Shown here: positions 34,844 to 43,675 of the stretch, piece by piece | Position numbering within the stretch: the stretch's first letter is position 1 | Layout: each line of letters starts with the position of its first letter | Source of the DNA: Theionarchaea archaeon | GTDB taxonomy: Archaea; Methanobacteriota_B; Thermococci; Methanofastidiosales; SZ-28-30 | Direction of reading: 5' to 3' | DNA: 64,000 nt | NCBI GenBank assembly: GCA_018992685.1 | Contig: JACVGT010000034.1 | Coordinates: 14,735 to 78,734, forward strand | Translations under genes and position numbers: made by a program | Notes under the pieces: generated by a model | What the model was told of the DNA's origin: nothing | The model's input: the letters and a program-made list of their open reading frames with translations, nothing else | Database searches by the model: none

Positions 34844-35014
34844 ATTCTCACCTGGCAGAACATGGATTCAACATATAAAAGCCTTTTCACTTTCCACTTC
34901 TCCTCTCGTGGCACCCCATGGGTGACTCCACATACTCATGGAATGAACTGTTGACTTTCTGGAAGGGGAACTGCAGAATGATACTCTTTGAAATGACAAT
35001 TCACACTGAAAAAC

Positions 35015-35022
35015 TTTTTAAA
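35015..35022 (+). promoter_or_regulatory. TATA box, leaderless promoter of the symporter operon
   Basis: TTTTTAAA, centre 26 bases from the ATG at 35044. This fixes the small ORF at 35044 as the first translated gene. Confidence 0.65.
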
Positions 35023-35043
35023 CCCCGGTGGAGTCTTCCACAC

Positions 35044-35142
35044 ATGGAGAACTATCTCGTCCTCCTGGCGCTCTATATTGTAGCTGCTTTTGCTCTCTTT
35101 CTCTTTGTAGTATGGGATGAGTATGGTGGGTCCTATGAATGA
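35044..35142 (+). CDS. 32-residue single-span membrane peptide preceding the symporter
   Basis: The sequence reads MENYLVLLALYIVAAFALF, then LFVVWDEYGGSYE: one membrane helix and a short acidic tail. The ATG lies 26 bases after a TATA box, and the stop overlaps the symporter start, so it is translated first and coupled. Small hydrophobic subunits precede several sodium/solute symporters, where they help assembly. That role is inferred here. Confidence 0.6.
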   Translation: MENYLVLLALYIVAAFALFLFVVWDEYGGSYE

Positions 35143-36499
35143 ATTCACCATCATGCTGGGAGTGTACTTGCTGTTCATGGTCTTCCTCGGGGCGATGGCA
35201 TCCAGAACCCTAAAGAACGTGGATGATTTTCTGGTTGCGGGGAGGAATTTGAATCTTCCTCTTACTGCAGGCTCTCTCATGGCCACCTGGACGGGCGCTG
35301 CAGCCGTTACAGGGTATACTGCCTGGATTTATGAGGCTGGATACTCCATGATGTGGATAGCAGTCTTTACCACTACCTCGCTTTTGCTGATTGCTCTGGT
35401 ATTGTCAAGGAGACTGCAGAAGCTGGGCTATCTCACGGTGTGTGATATCCTGCGAGATCATTATGATAAGAGAACAAAGACCGTTGGGGCAGTCCTCATT
35501 TCAGTGTACTGTATCGGTGTAGTTTCAGGAGAATTTCTGGGTGGGGCATATATCTTGAGTGCAGGACTGGGATATGATTTTTCTGTTGCTCTCCTTCTAA
35601 CGGCAGGCATCGTTCTGAGCTACTGCCTCCTTGGAGGGTTATGGGCTGTCGCGCTAACTGACCTGGTGCAGTTTTGCCTCTTGGCTGCAGGGTTGGCCAT
35701 AGCTGTTCCATCAGTGCTGAGAATGGCTGGAGGATGGACCGTTCTCCATCATACGGTGGCTGAGATTGATCCCGGTCACCTTGATATCTTTGCATATGCC
35801 TCCTCTGATGTAATCATTGCCTGGGCTGTCATTATTTTCGCCTCTAACCTCATCGCTCCAGATATCTACCAGAGAATGTATGCAGCCAGATCTGGCAGGA
35901 TAGCGCGGATGGCCACAGGCATAACGGGATTGTGGGATGTTTTCCTGACGGTGGCTGCTATAATTCTGGGGTTGTCAGCGTTTCTCCGATTTCAAGGGGA
36001 GCCATTGGGTGATATGGTCCTTCCCCGACTGATCATGGATGTCTTCCCTCGCGGGTTTACCTGGTTTTTCATGGTGGTGCTGGTTGCTGTCATAATGTCT
36101 ACAGCAGACTCTCTCCTGGTGGTAGCAGGGGGGACCCTCTATCATGATGTATTAGGGAAGGAAGAATCTTCCTCTGTGGCCTCAATCAGGGTGTTGACGC
36201 TGGGATCAGGAGTCGTCTCGTTGGGGCTGTGCTTTTACTTTGAGTCTATCATGGACTCCATTCTGTTTTCTTCTTCTGTATATGCTGCAGGATTATTCAT
36301 CCCCGTTATCAGTGCTCTTGTATGGAAAAAGGGAACAAAAGACGCAGCATTCTATGGATGTGTGTGTGGTGGAGGAGTAACCATTGCCTGGAGGATACTC
36401 AATCTGTGGCCAGACCCCGTCATCCCCGGTATTGCCGTGTGCCTTTTGGTATTTGTGATACTCTCCTACTTAAGGCCATATCCAGTATACAGCATGTAA
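35135..36499 (+). CDS. Sodium:solute symporter (SSS family)
   Basis: 454 residues with about 12 or 13 membrane helices. Features are DDFLVAGRNLNLPLTAGSLMATWTGAAAVTGYTAWIYEAGY (Na+-site helix 1, positions about 33-73), GEFLGGAYILSAGLG, and the helix-8 region VAVIMSTADSLLVVAGG with the Ser/Thr sodium ligands. It belongs to the PutP/PanF/YidK group; the substrate is not predictable. I chose the ATG at 35135 (GGTGGG before it), which overlaps the 32-residue gene; an ATG at 35117 is possible. Confidence 0.9.
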   Translation: MNEFTIMLGVYLLFMVFLGAMASRTLKNVDDFLVAGRNLNLPLTAGSLMATWTGAAAVTGYTAWIYEAGYSMMWIAVFTTTSLLLIALVLSRRLQKLGYLTVCDILRDHYDKRTKTVGAVLISVYCIGVVSGEFLGGAYILSAGLGYDFSVALLLTAGIVLSYCLLGGLWAVALTDLVQFCLLAAGLAIAVPSVLRMAGGWTVLHHTVAEIDPGHLDIFAYASSDVIIAWAVIIFASNLIAPDIYQRMYAARSGRIARMATGITGLWDVFLTVAAIILGLSAFLRFQGEPLGDMVLPRLIMDVFPRGFTWFFMVVLVAVIMSTADSLLVVAGGTLYHDVLGKEESSSVASIRVLTLGSGVVSLGLCFYFESIMDSILFSSSVYAAGLFIPVISALVWKKGTKDAAFYGCVCGGGVTIAWRILNLWPDPVIPGIAVCLLVFVILSYLRPYPVYSM

Positions 36500-36534
36500 G
36501 AAAGAATATAAGGCCTCACGAGAAATCATAGGGA

Positions 36535-37149
36535 ATGGCCAATACAACGTTGAGAATATTCGGTATTTGTGGGAGTCCACGCATTGCATCTACTGATTCT
36601 GCAGTTCGGAAGGCGTTGGGGTATGCTGAGATGACACATTCAGCTGAAATCAGGTATTTTTCATGTCACAAGAAAGAACTCAATTTCTGCATCCACTGTG
36701 ACTACTGTGTGAAGAAGAGGGAGGGCTGCTGTTTCAAAGACGATATGGAGGAAGTTTATGCGTCACTGGAGTGGGCAGATGCTCTCATTGTGGGTACCCC
36801 TGTGTACCAGGGGACAGTCTCCGGCCAGATGAAGGTGTTGATGGATCGGTGCAGGGCACTGCTGGCCAGGAATCCTCATGTTCTTTCCCGAAAAGTGGGG
36901 GCTGCACTTGCAGTGGGCGGTGATCGCACGGGAGGGCAGGAAGTGGCTCTCCAGACCATTCTCGAGTTCTATGTTATTAATGAAATTCTTCCAGTAGGTG
37001 GAGGTTCCTTTGGGGCAAACCTGGGGAGTACCTTTTGGTCCAGGGACCTGGGTGCCGCTGGTGTTGAACAGGATGAGGAGGGTATAAGAACATTGCAGAA
37101 GACAGTGGATAGACTCGTACAGGTTGCTCGCGTCATCAGGAGAGTGTAA
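36535..37149 (+). CDS. Iron-sulfur flavoprotein (Isf), NADPH-dependent FMN reductase-like
   Basis: 204 residues: FMN-binding start GICGSPRIASTDSAV, the compact cluster motif CIHCDYCVKKREGCC (cysteines for a [4Fe-4S] cluster), then VGTPVYQGTVSGQMKVLMDRCR and GGGSFGANLGS. Isf proteins carry electrons from ferredoxin and reduce O2/H2O2 or quinone-type acceptors in methanogens and Archaeoglobus. Directly downstream is afpA; the pair occurs in Archaeoglobus. AATATAAG near 36505 fits a leaderless ATG. Confidence 0.9.
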   Translation: MANTTLRIFGICGSPRIASTDSAVRKALGYAEMTHSAEIRYFSCHKKELNFCIHCDYCVKKREGCCFKDDMEEVYASLEWADALIVGTPVYQGTVSGQMKVLMDRCRALLARNPHVLSRKVGAALAVGGDRTGGQEVALQTILEFYVINEILPVGGGSFGANLGSTFWSRDLGAAGVEQDEEGIRTLQKTVDRLVQVARVIRRV

Positions 37150-37150
37150 C

Positions 37151-37699
37151 ATGGAAAAACTTGCATGGGGTATTACAGGGTCTGGAGATTACATGAGAGA
37201 GTCTCTGGACATGATGAAAGATATCCGCGAAACATGTGATGTACGAATTGATGTATTTCTCTCACGGGAAGGAGAACTTGTCCTGAACTACTATAAGTAC
37301 ATGCAGGAGGTCAGAAGGTCCTTTGAAAACGTTCACATGGAAAAAGGGCCCAATATTCCGTTTTTATCAGGAAAACTTCAGATGGGAAAATATCGACTCT
37401 TCATGATTTGCCCCGCCACTGCCAATACGGTGGCCAAGCTGGCTCACGGGATTGCAGATTCCCTAATCACGAATTCGGCTGCTCAGGCCATGAAAGTTTC
37501 TTGCCCCGTGTACATTTATCCAGTAGATCAGACCCTGGGAGACATAGTGACCACGTTGCCTGATGGCAGTGAGATGACCCTCCACGTGAGAGAGGTTGAT
37601 GTGAAGAATGTGGAAATCTTGGAGAAAATGGAGGGGATAACTGTGGTGAAACACGTGGAAGACATTGAAGAAATCATCAGGGCATGGTGCAGCAGGTAA
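37151..37699 (+). CDS. afpA: Archaeoflavoprotein AfpA
   Basis: 182 residues starting MEKLAWGITGSGDYMRESL. It has the flavoprotein motif FMICPATANTVAKLAHGIADSLITNSAAQAMK and CPVYIYPVDQT, as in the AfpA/dihydromethanopterin reductase-like family. AfpA binds FMN and accepts electrons from ferredoxin. The gene follows isf with one base between, so the two very likely form an electron-transfer pair. Confidence 0.9.
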   Translation: MEKLAWGITGSGDYMRESLDMMKDIRETCDVRIDVFLSREGELVLNYYKYMQEVRRSFENVHMEKGPNIPFLSGKLQMGKYRLFMICPATANTVAKLAHGIADSLITNSAAQAMKVSCPVYIYPVDQTLGDIVTTLPDGSEMTLHVREVDVKNVEILEKMEGITVVKHVEDIEEIIRAWCSR

Positions 37700-37781
37700 C
37701 CCAGGAAGGATGGATGGCCTCCGTGAATGTGTACCTTTCCTTCCCATAAACTATAAATGCAGTCATTCCCAATGAAAATCA

Positions 37782-38771
37782 ATGAAAGAAGCTCGCTTCT
37801 ATGAACCCCTTCCAAGTGACGTCATTCAATGTCATCTGTGTCCTCACGAGTGTGTCATCAAACACGGGAAGCGAGGAATGTGCGGAATTCGCGAGAATCA
37901 AAAGGGAATTCTTTATTCAACCAGTTATGAGCAGGTAACTTCCCGGGGGGTAGACCCTGTGGAGAAGAAGCCCCTGTATCACTTCCACCCGGGCAGTGAG
38001 ACGTATTCTGTAGGTACACTGGGATGCAATTTATCATGTTCTTTCTGCCAGAACTGGGAGATTTCTCAGGAACGTGTTCCTACTTACAGGATGACCTCGC
38101 GACAGATTGTTGAAGCAGCGGAAACCCGGAGGTGTATCAGTATTGCCTATACCTATAATGAACCCTCAATCTGGTATGAATTTGTCTCTGATACAGCAGC
38201 TCTGGCCAGAGAGCACGGAATAAACAATATTCTGGTAACGAATGGATACCTTAATGAAGAACCCTTGAAGGAGCTGCTACCTTTCATTGATGCCCTAAAT
38301 ATTGATGTAAAAGCCTTCACTGATTCATTTTACAAAGAACTGTGCCACGGAAAGCTGGACCCTGTCCTTAAAACCGCAGAGATGGCCAGGCAGCATGCAT
38401 GGGTGGAAATTACTACCCTCATAATCCCTGGAAAAAATGACAGCGATGAGGAAATCAAGGCCCTGGTCAACTGGATAGCGTCTTCTCTGGGAGAAGACAC
38501 TCCTCTCCACTTCTCCCGGTACTATCCCAGTTATCACCTCAACATTCCTCCAACAGAGGTGAAAACGTTAGAGAGAGCCCGTTCACTTGCGCTTGAGAAG
38601 CTGCGCTACTGCTACATCGGCAACGTGTGGGGCCATGAGGGTGACAACACGTATTGTTACCGGTGCGGGAATACCCTCATTGCCAGACACGGGTTCTCTG
38701 CATCAATGGTGGGAATTACGGAAGATGCTCTCTGCAGCAACTGTGGAACCCAGATTGACATTATATTGTGA
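37782..38771 (+). CDS. amrS: AmmeMemoRadiSam-system radical SAM enzyme AmrS
   Basis: 329 residues: zinc-type start CHLCPHECVIKHGKRGMCGIRENQ, then TLGCNLSCSFCQNWEIS (CX3CX2C), YTYNEPSIWYEF, NILVTNGYLNEEPL and CYRCGNTLIARHGF near the end. AmrS proteins share genomic partners AmmeMemo(RadiSam) A and B; neither is in this window. The function remains unproven, though related to PFL-activase chemistry. CTATAAATG near 37751 is 26 bases from the ATG. It is followed four bases later by pcm. Confidence 0.92.
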   Translation: MKEARFYEPLPSDVIQCHLCPHECVIKHGKRGMCGIRENQKGILYSTSYEQVTSRGVDPVEKKPLYHFHPGSETYSVGTLGCNLSCSFCQNWEISQERVPTYRMTSRQIVEAAETRRCISIAYTYNEPSIWYEFVSDTAALAREHGINNILVTNGYLNEEPLKELLPFIDALNIDVKAFTDSFYKELCHGKLDPVLKTAEMARQHAWVEITTLIIPGKNDSDEEIKALVNWIASSLGEDTPLHFSRYYPSYHLNIPPTEVKTLERARSLALEKLRYCYIGNVWGHEGDNTYCYRCGNTLIARHGFSASMVGITEDALCSNCGTQIDIIL

Positions 38772-38775
38772 TACC

Positions 38776-39414
38776 ATGGACCGAAAGACTGTTACAGCAA
38801 TGCTGAAGAAATACGGGTACATAACCTCCCCCGAGGTGGAGAAAGCCTTTCTGACAGTGCCACGGGAGTTGTTTGTCCTCCCTGGATACAGGGATCGTGC
38901 GTATGCTGACACCCCTTTGCCCATCTTATTCGGGCAAACGATATCAGCCCCCTCCATGATTGCCATCATGCTGGAAGTTTCTCAGCTGAGTCAGGGGCTT
39001 TCTGTTCTGGAAATTGGATGCGGCTCCGGGTACAATGTGGCATTGATTGCTGAAATCGTGGGGGAAGACAACGTCTTATCAATAGAACGAATTCCAGAGC
39101 TGGCTGACTGGGGAAAAGAAAATCTGAAATCTGCAGGATACCATGTTACAGTAATAACAGGTGACGGGACTCTGGGGTATCCTGAAAAGGCCCCTTATCA
39201 CAGGATCATCTCGACTGCTGCAGCCCCCAGGATTCCCTCACCCTGGGTGGACCAGCTTGAGCCGGGTGGCCTGATTGTGTGTCCTGTGGGTTCAAGGCAC
39301 TGGTACCAGGAACTGGAAGTGGCCCAGAAGACTGATAAGAACGATCTGGTTGTCACGCATCATGGTGGGTGCGCCTTTGTCCCTCTCATTGGAGAGGAAG
39401 GGTTCAGGCAGTGA
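38776..39414 (+). CDS. pcm: Protein-L-isoaspartate O-methyltransferase
   Basis: 212 residues: VPRELFVLPGYRDRAYADTPLPI (family motif), GQTISAPSMIAIMLE, SAM motif VLEIGCGSGYNVALIAE, GDGTLGY and the late VCPVGSR. Pcm methylates isoaspartyl residues for protein repair. I took the ATG at 38776; in-frame sequence before it lies inside amrS. The 3' end overlaps the tldE end by 11 bases in convergent orientation. Confidence 0.93.
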   Translation: MDRKTVTAMLKKYGYITSPEVEKAFLTVPRELFVLPGYRDRAYADTPLPILFGQTISAPSMIAIMLEVSQLSQGLSVLEIGCGSGYNVALIAEIVGEDNVLSIERIPELADWGKENLKSAGYHVTVITGDGTLGYPEKAPYHRIISTAAAPRIPSPWVDQLEPGGLIVCPVGSRHWYQELEVAQKTDKNDLVVTHHGGCAFVPLIGEEGFRQ

Positions 39415-40723
39415 TCCTCAATGAGTCCACAAGGGCATACCCTGTGTCTACATAGGTGGGATAGACAAAGGACCTGTGAAGCTCTCTTTCTGTGCTGACA
39501 AAGCTCACTCTTGGAAGTAAATCTTCAAATGCCAGTCCAGAGATCATGCATCCTTTAACAGGAGTCATTATCTCCCCTTTCTTGATGATAAACCCTGAAG
39601 TCACCCCGATGGAAAACAGGCCGGACTGTGACTTAGAGGCGTGAGAATTTGTCTCCTCAACTACCAGGATGCCATCCCGTATTTCGCTGATGAGCTCCTC
39701 AACTGGTGCCGCATCCCCGGTGACACACAAAGATGTGGTGCAGGGCTTGGGAGGGTCTCTGAGATTCCGGCCACGATACCGATTGTATCTGATGCCCCCT
39801 GCTGTTGTCTCCCCATAGTAGGTGTCATAAATAAAGGATTTTACAGACGCATCAGCGATGAGGTCCACTGGTCGGGAAGGTATTCCCTCATCATCAAACT
39901 GACGTCCCTGGGGGCCTTCCACCAGAGGGTTCTCCCTGACGGTGAGGTGTTCTGCTGCAACTGTCTGTCCTATCTTCAGGGAAGAACGTCCTTCTTCCAT
40001 GTTGTGTCCCAGAAAGGACGGAACCGCTGCACACACCAGAAGGTTGGCGAACACCCTGGGGGCAAGCAGTACTTTCTTCTCTCCCGATTCTGGTTTCACT
40101 TTTCCCAGCTGTCTCACTGCCTGCTGTTCAGCATGTTTTCCTATGTCACAGAAATCGAAATCATATCCCAATGAGTATCCGTGAGCATAACCCATTCCAG
40201 AATCACCATCTTCAGCTCTGCACATGACTCTGAGGGCAGCCAGTGAATCAATGCCTTTTTTCGAAATCCCTGATGTGTTGGCAATTTCCGTCTGAGAGTG
40301 TCCAAGCTGGCAATATACGTTGGAGGCAACAATCCGCGGATCCTCGATAGCCTCGCAGATAACCTTCATGTCCTGCATGACCTGATCGATGGATGCGTTG
40401 GCAACAGACTCTCTATACAGGTTCAGTGAGGGACCAGGTCTTTCAGGAGCAAACGATTTCCACTTCTCATTCTTCTCCCGTTTTCTGGCAAGGGCAACTG
40501 CTTCTTCCACAGCTTCTTTCCAAGACTGGGTGAAGTAAGAGAACCCCACCCTGTGGTCAACAACGACTCGTAGGGCGTACTCAGTGATTCTAGCCTGGAA
40601 TACCTGTCGTGGCTCACCCAATTCAAACTTGGCATAGGCGTAATCAGATTCTTCGCAGACAACTTCTGCTTCATCAGCCCCTTGCTTCTCTGCATAGCCC
40701 AGTATCCTATCGACCTCGCCCAC
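39404..40723 (-). CDS. tldE: TldE/PmbA-family metalloprotease subunit
   Basis: 439 residues: N-terminal domain (GADEAEVVCEESDYAYAKFE), middle RVFANLLVCAAVPSFLGHNMEEGRSSL, and GDAAPVEELISEIRDGILV...SGLFSIGVTSGFIIKKGEI. As usual for TldE it has no HExxxH motif and works with TldD as a heterodimer that degrades unfolded or RiPP peptides. The start is a GTG at 40723 with GGAGGTGAT just upstream, inside the end of tldD (17-base overlap). Confidence 0.9.
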   Translation of the reverse strand: MGEVDRILGYAEKQGADEAEVVCEESDYAYAKFELGEPRQVFQARITEYALRVVVDHRVGFSYFTQSWKEAVEEAVALARKREKNEKWKSFAPERPGPSLNLYRESVANASIDQVMQDMKVICEAIEDPRIVASNVYCQLGHSQTEIANTSGISKKGIDSLAALRVMCRAEDGDSGMGYAHGYSLGYDFDFCDIGKHAEQQAVRQLGKVKPESGEKKVLLAPRVFANLLVCAAVPSFLGHNMEEGRSSLKIGQTVAAEHLTVRENPLVEGPQGRQFDDEGIPSRPVDLIADASVKSFIYDTYYGETTAGGIRYNRYRGRNLRDPPKPCTTSLCVTGDAAPVEELISEIRDGILVVEETNSHASKSQSGLFSIGVTSGFIIKKGEIMTPVKGCMISGLAFEDLLPRVSFVSTERELHRSFVYPTYVDTGYALVDSLRITA

Positions 40724-42062
40724 CTATCATCACCTCCCGCAGTCTGATCTTGGGTACCAGTCTCCCCTGGTAGTCCATCTGACCTTTGCCACATCCTCCA
40801 GACGCCACGTCCACCTCTTTTCCCACGGCGTCCACCTTTTTCATGGTCTCGAGGACATTTCCTGAAAGGGAGCATCCCCGTAAGTACTTTCCCAGTTCAC
40901 CATTGGAAATCTCTCGCGTGTACTGTGTGCCAAAAGAAAAGGTGCCCTCTCCCACATTTACCTGCCCACCTGCAGAATCTCCCAGAAAGAGACCTCCTCT
41001 CACATCCAGGAGTTCAGGCAGAGCATACTCTCCAGGATCAAGAATGGTATTCCCCTGCCGCACGATAGGAGTCCTGGAGAAGTATTCTGCTTTGCAGTGT
41101 CCCGTCAAAGCTGCATTGAGAAGAGCAGCAGTTTCTCTGGAATGCAGGTAGGAGGTGAGCACCCCCTCATTGATCACTGTGGTAGGACGGGCAGCAACCC
41201 CCTCATGGTCATACGGGCTGAATCCCATCAATTCCCGCGTGGGATCATCTCTCATAGTAATGCAGTCTGCAGCCACCTTCTCCCCAATTCTTCCTGCCAG
41301 TATGGACTCATTGGAAACGACGAGGTCGGCCTCCACTGCGTGACCGAATGCTTCATGCAGTAAGGTGCCGGTCAGCGTGTTGCTCAGGACACAATCCATG
41401 ACTGATGACGGGGAGTGTTCTGCCTCTACCAGGACGTCTGCCTCCCGCGCAAGCTTCGCCGTGGTCTCCATGATATTCTCCTCGTTGGTCAGGAGGTACT
41501 CCATTCCTCCCACACCTCCCCAGGTCTGTGCTCGGGACTCAATGCTGGTTCCTTCCTTGCAGGTAATACTCGCTCGGAGGTAGATGCGATCAACTCTGGT
41601 GGTAACGCTTCTTTCTTCTGATGTGGTAATATGTATGAAACGCTCAAGAGCAATCAGGCTGATGCTGAGAGAGGAAATCCTTTTGCTCTGTTCATGTGCC
41701 CTTTCCTCCATGGAAGAAAGATATTCCGTAACATTTTCATCGACAACTCTCTTTTCAGCCTTTTTCTCAACAGTGACCGTCTCAGCATCCGTCTCTCTGA
41801 CACAGACCTCATTCTTTCTGGTTTGAGCCCTGGCTGATTTCATTACCCTGTCCAGAAGAGAAGGAAGATCAGATTCGGAGGTCACCATGCCAGTCCCCCA
41901 GGATCCATTGACCAGGCATCTCAAACAGAACCCTTCATTTATTTGTACTTCACTGCTGTTGGTCTTTCGGTTTTCCCGCACCACCGTATAGACTCTTTTA
42001 TTGTCATGACGAAGATCAGCGTAGGTTGCACTGCGTTCTGACGCTTGATCAATAACGTTCAT
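40707..42062 (-). CDS. tldD: TldD-family metalloprotease
   Basis: 451 residues. The zinc motif HEAFGHAVEAD (HExxxH) lies at about residue 240, after LTGTLLHEAFGH, and VRGGLFLGDSAGGQVNVGEGTFSF comes near the C-terminus. TldD/TldE is a cytosolic protease that removes leader peptides from some RiPPs, which could be relevant to the radical SAM loci in this window, although it is common in archaea without RiPPs. CTTTTAAT at 42084-42091 (minus strand) lies 26 bases from the ATG. Confidence 0.92.
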   Translation of the reverse strand: MNVIDQASERSATYADLRHDNKRVYTVVRENRKTNSSEVQINEGFCLRCLVNGSWGTGMVTSESDLPSLLDRVMKSARAQTRKNEVCVRETDAETVTVEKKAEKRVVDENVTEYLSSMEERAHEQSKRISSLSISLIALERFIHITTSEERSVTTRVDRIYLRASITCKEGTSIESRAQTWGGVGGMEYLLTNEENIMETTAKLAREADVLVEAEHSPSSVMDCVLSNTLTGTLLHEAFGHAVEADLVVSNESILAGRIGEKVAADCITMRDDPTRELMGFSPYDHEGVAARPTTVINEGVLTSYLHSRETAALLNAALTGHCKAEYFSRTPIVRQGNTILDPGEYALPELLDVRGGLFLGDSAGGQVNVGEGTFSFGTQYTREISNGELGKYLRGCSLSGNVLETMKKVDAVGKEVDVASGGCGKGQMDYQGRLVPKIRLREVMIGGRGR

Positions 42063-42285
42063 TGCTGCTACTTTCCTCGCAGCATTAAAAGGGTTTGCTC
42101 ATCCTGTGGACAATTCTTCTGCAGACTGATTCTCAGGAACTCCAACCATTCTGAAAATCAGAAGAAAGCTCACCCGGGCAGGAAAACAGTTACTTCAAGA
42201 GGGTATTGGGAAGTGCGATCTAACTCCCCGAGGCTTGAGCGAAGGGTTTGGTGAATGGCAACCAGATCGATCCGGTACGCAATAT

Positions 42286-43065
42286 TTATCGTCCTGGCAC
42301 TTTCAATTGCCCTACGACCGGGATTTCACCTTCCATCCCATGGTGGGAGGTACCCACCCCCGCTTTTTCCGCCAGCACCAGGTGTGAGATCGTCTCCGGG
42401 TTTATGCCCACTGCTCTGCAGGCACAAGAATCAACAGCAACCGGGTCAGTCCCTGCCAGAAGAAGGTCCAGTTCAACCATGGTACCTTCAAGGGGTCCCT
42501 GTCCCTCCATGGCGTAGAACCCATCCAGCAGGTAGTAATGACAGGGGAAAACGACGTTTGCATCTACTATTATCTTATCAAGGAATTTGTGGAAAATCCT
42601 CTTGTCGGGAAAAGGTATCAACCCGTACTGGTTCTTCACAGCTCCTGTGTATATGGTGAGAATATGGGTCTTCAGCTTGGCAAACGAGATGAGTACGCTC
42701 TCTTTGAGAACGTCGGGATACGGGAACGACTTGAAAAAGGTGGTATGTCCGGGATATATGGTTGTACACGGGGTCTCTGATGTATTGATAAGTTCTGCGT
42801 CCAGAGAGCTGTACCCAAACGCATCGTACGTGTCCCAGATACGCCTTAAATCCGTGTCTGATTCTACAATCATGATCTTTCTGGGGGAAAACTCAGCAAC
42901 ATATTCAACCAACCAGCTCACGAACTGGAAATCCGTGCAGGCTTCTTGACCATGGATACTCAGATTGGGCTTTATGGCTACCGTAGATCCCTTTTCAATA
43001 TACAGATCGGCAACAGCCCTGGTAAAAGCCTTTCTCTTGTCTTTTTCCTGGACGAATACAACCAC
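42286..43065 (-). CDS. DUF362 domain protein, no ferredoxin domain
   Basis: 259 residues: VAIKPNLSIHGQEACTDFQFVSWLVEY, FAKLKTHILTIYTGAVKNQYGLIPFPDKRIFH, DGFYAMEGQGPLEGT and AGTDPVAVDSCACRAVGI. All are standard DUF362 blocks. The relative at 43676 has an added 2[4Fe-4S] domain. The GTG start at 43065 is 26 bases from CTTTTAAT at 43087-43094 (minus strand), so it is a leaderless GTG message. The gap 42063-42285 contains no gene. Confidence 0.87.
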   Translation of the reverse strand: MVVFVQEKDKRKAFTRAVADLYIEKGSTVAIKPNLSIHGQEACTDFQFVSWLVEYVAEFSPRKIMIVESDTDLRRIWDTYDAFGYSSLDAELINTSETPCTTIYPGHTTFFKSFPYPDVLKESVLISFAKLKTHILTIYTGAVKNQYGLIPFPDKRIFHKFLDKIIVDANVVFPCHYYLLDGFYAMEGQGPLEGTMVELDLLLAGTDPVAVDSCACRAVGINPETISHLVLAEKAGVGTSHHGMEGEIPVVGQLKVPGR

Positions 43066-43086
43066 AAGTCGTACTCTGATCGTGAC

Positions 43087-43094
43087 ATTAAAAG
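43087..43094 (-). promoter_or_regulatory. TATA box, leaderless promoter with GTG start (DUF362 gene)
   Basis: CTTTTAAT on the minus strand, centre 26 bases from the GTG at 43065. The divergent box TTTTAAAA at 43174-43181 is placed likewise for the ferritin-like gene. Confidence 0.6.
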
Positions 43095-43201
43095 GTTGAG
43101 CCTAGAACCCACAGCCTGAAGATGAGCTGAACTAACACAGGCAGTGAGATCATGACGGTGGGCTGAGAAAACCTTTTAAAACTCCACTTGTGGGACGAAT
43201 T

Positions 43202-43648
43202 ATGGAAAATAAAGAGCACATTCTGGGGACTGCTTTAGAGCTGGAAGATAAGGGGTTTAGATTCTATTCTGAAGCAGCAAGAAAGACAGAAAATGAGACT
43301 GGTAGAAAAATGTTTGCTCAATTGGCCAAAGAAGAACAGGAACATATTGAAAGTCTCCGTGAAAAGTTCTCCACATTGTATCCAGAGAGAGCACACAAGG
43401 ATATACCTGTATTTGAAACAGAAGTCTCCAAGTATTCGGGTGAGGTGGAAGCACTCAAGATAGGAAGAGACATGGAGAAGGAATCCATCGCGTTCTACTC
43501 TGAATGGGCGAAGGGGGATTTGCAGCCACTGTTTGCTTCATTGATTGAGTTCGAGAAGAAACATCTCGAAGTGCTGGAAGCAGAGCTGGACTATGTGCTG
43601 AGAACTGGATACTGGTTTGATTATTTTGAGTCTTCACTGGAGGATTAG
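43202..43648 (+). CDS. Ferritin-like/rubrerythrin-type diiron protein
   Basis: 148 residues in four helices with two E...ExxH-type sites: ALELEDKGFRFYSEAA...KEEQEHIE and GRDMEKESIAFYSEWA...FEKKHLEVLE. There is no rubredoxin domain. Such erythrins reduce peroxide or store iron in anaerobes. It has a leaderless promoter and is followed by a DUF362-ferredoxin gene 27 bases later. Confidence 0.88.
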   Translation: MENKEHILGTALELEDKGFRFYSEAARKTENETGRKMFAQLAKEEQEHIESLREKFSTLYPERAHKDIPVFETEVSKYSGEVEALKIGRDMEKESIAFYSEWAKGDLQPLFASLIEFEKKHLEVLEAELDYVLRTGYWFDYFESSLED

Positions 43649-43675
43649 AGCCAGGTCCTGGAAGAGTGATGGAGA

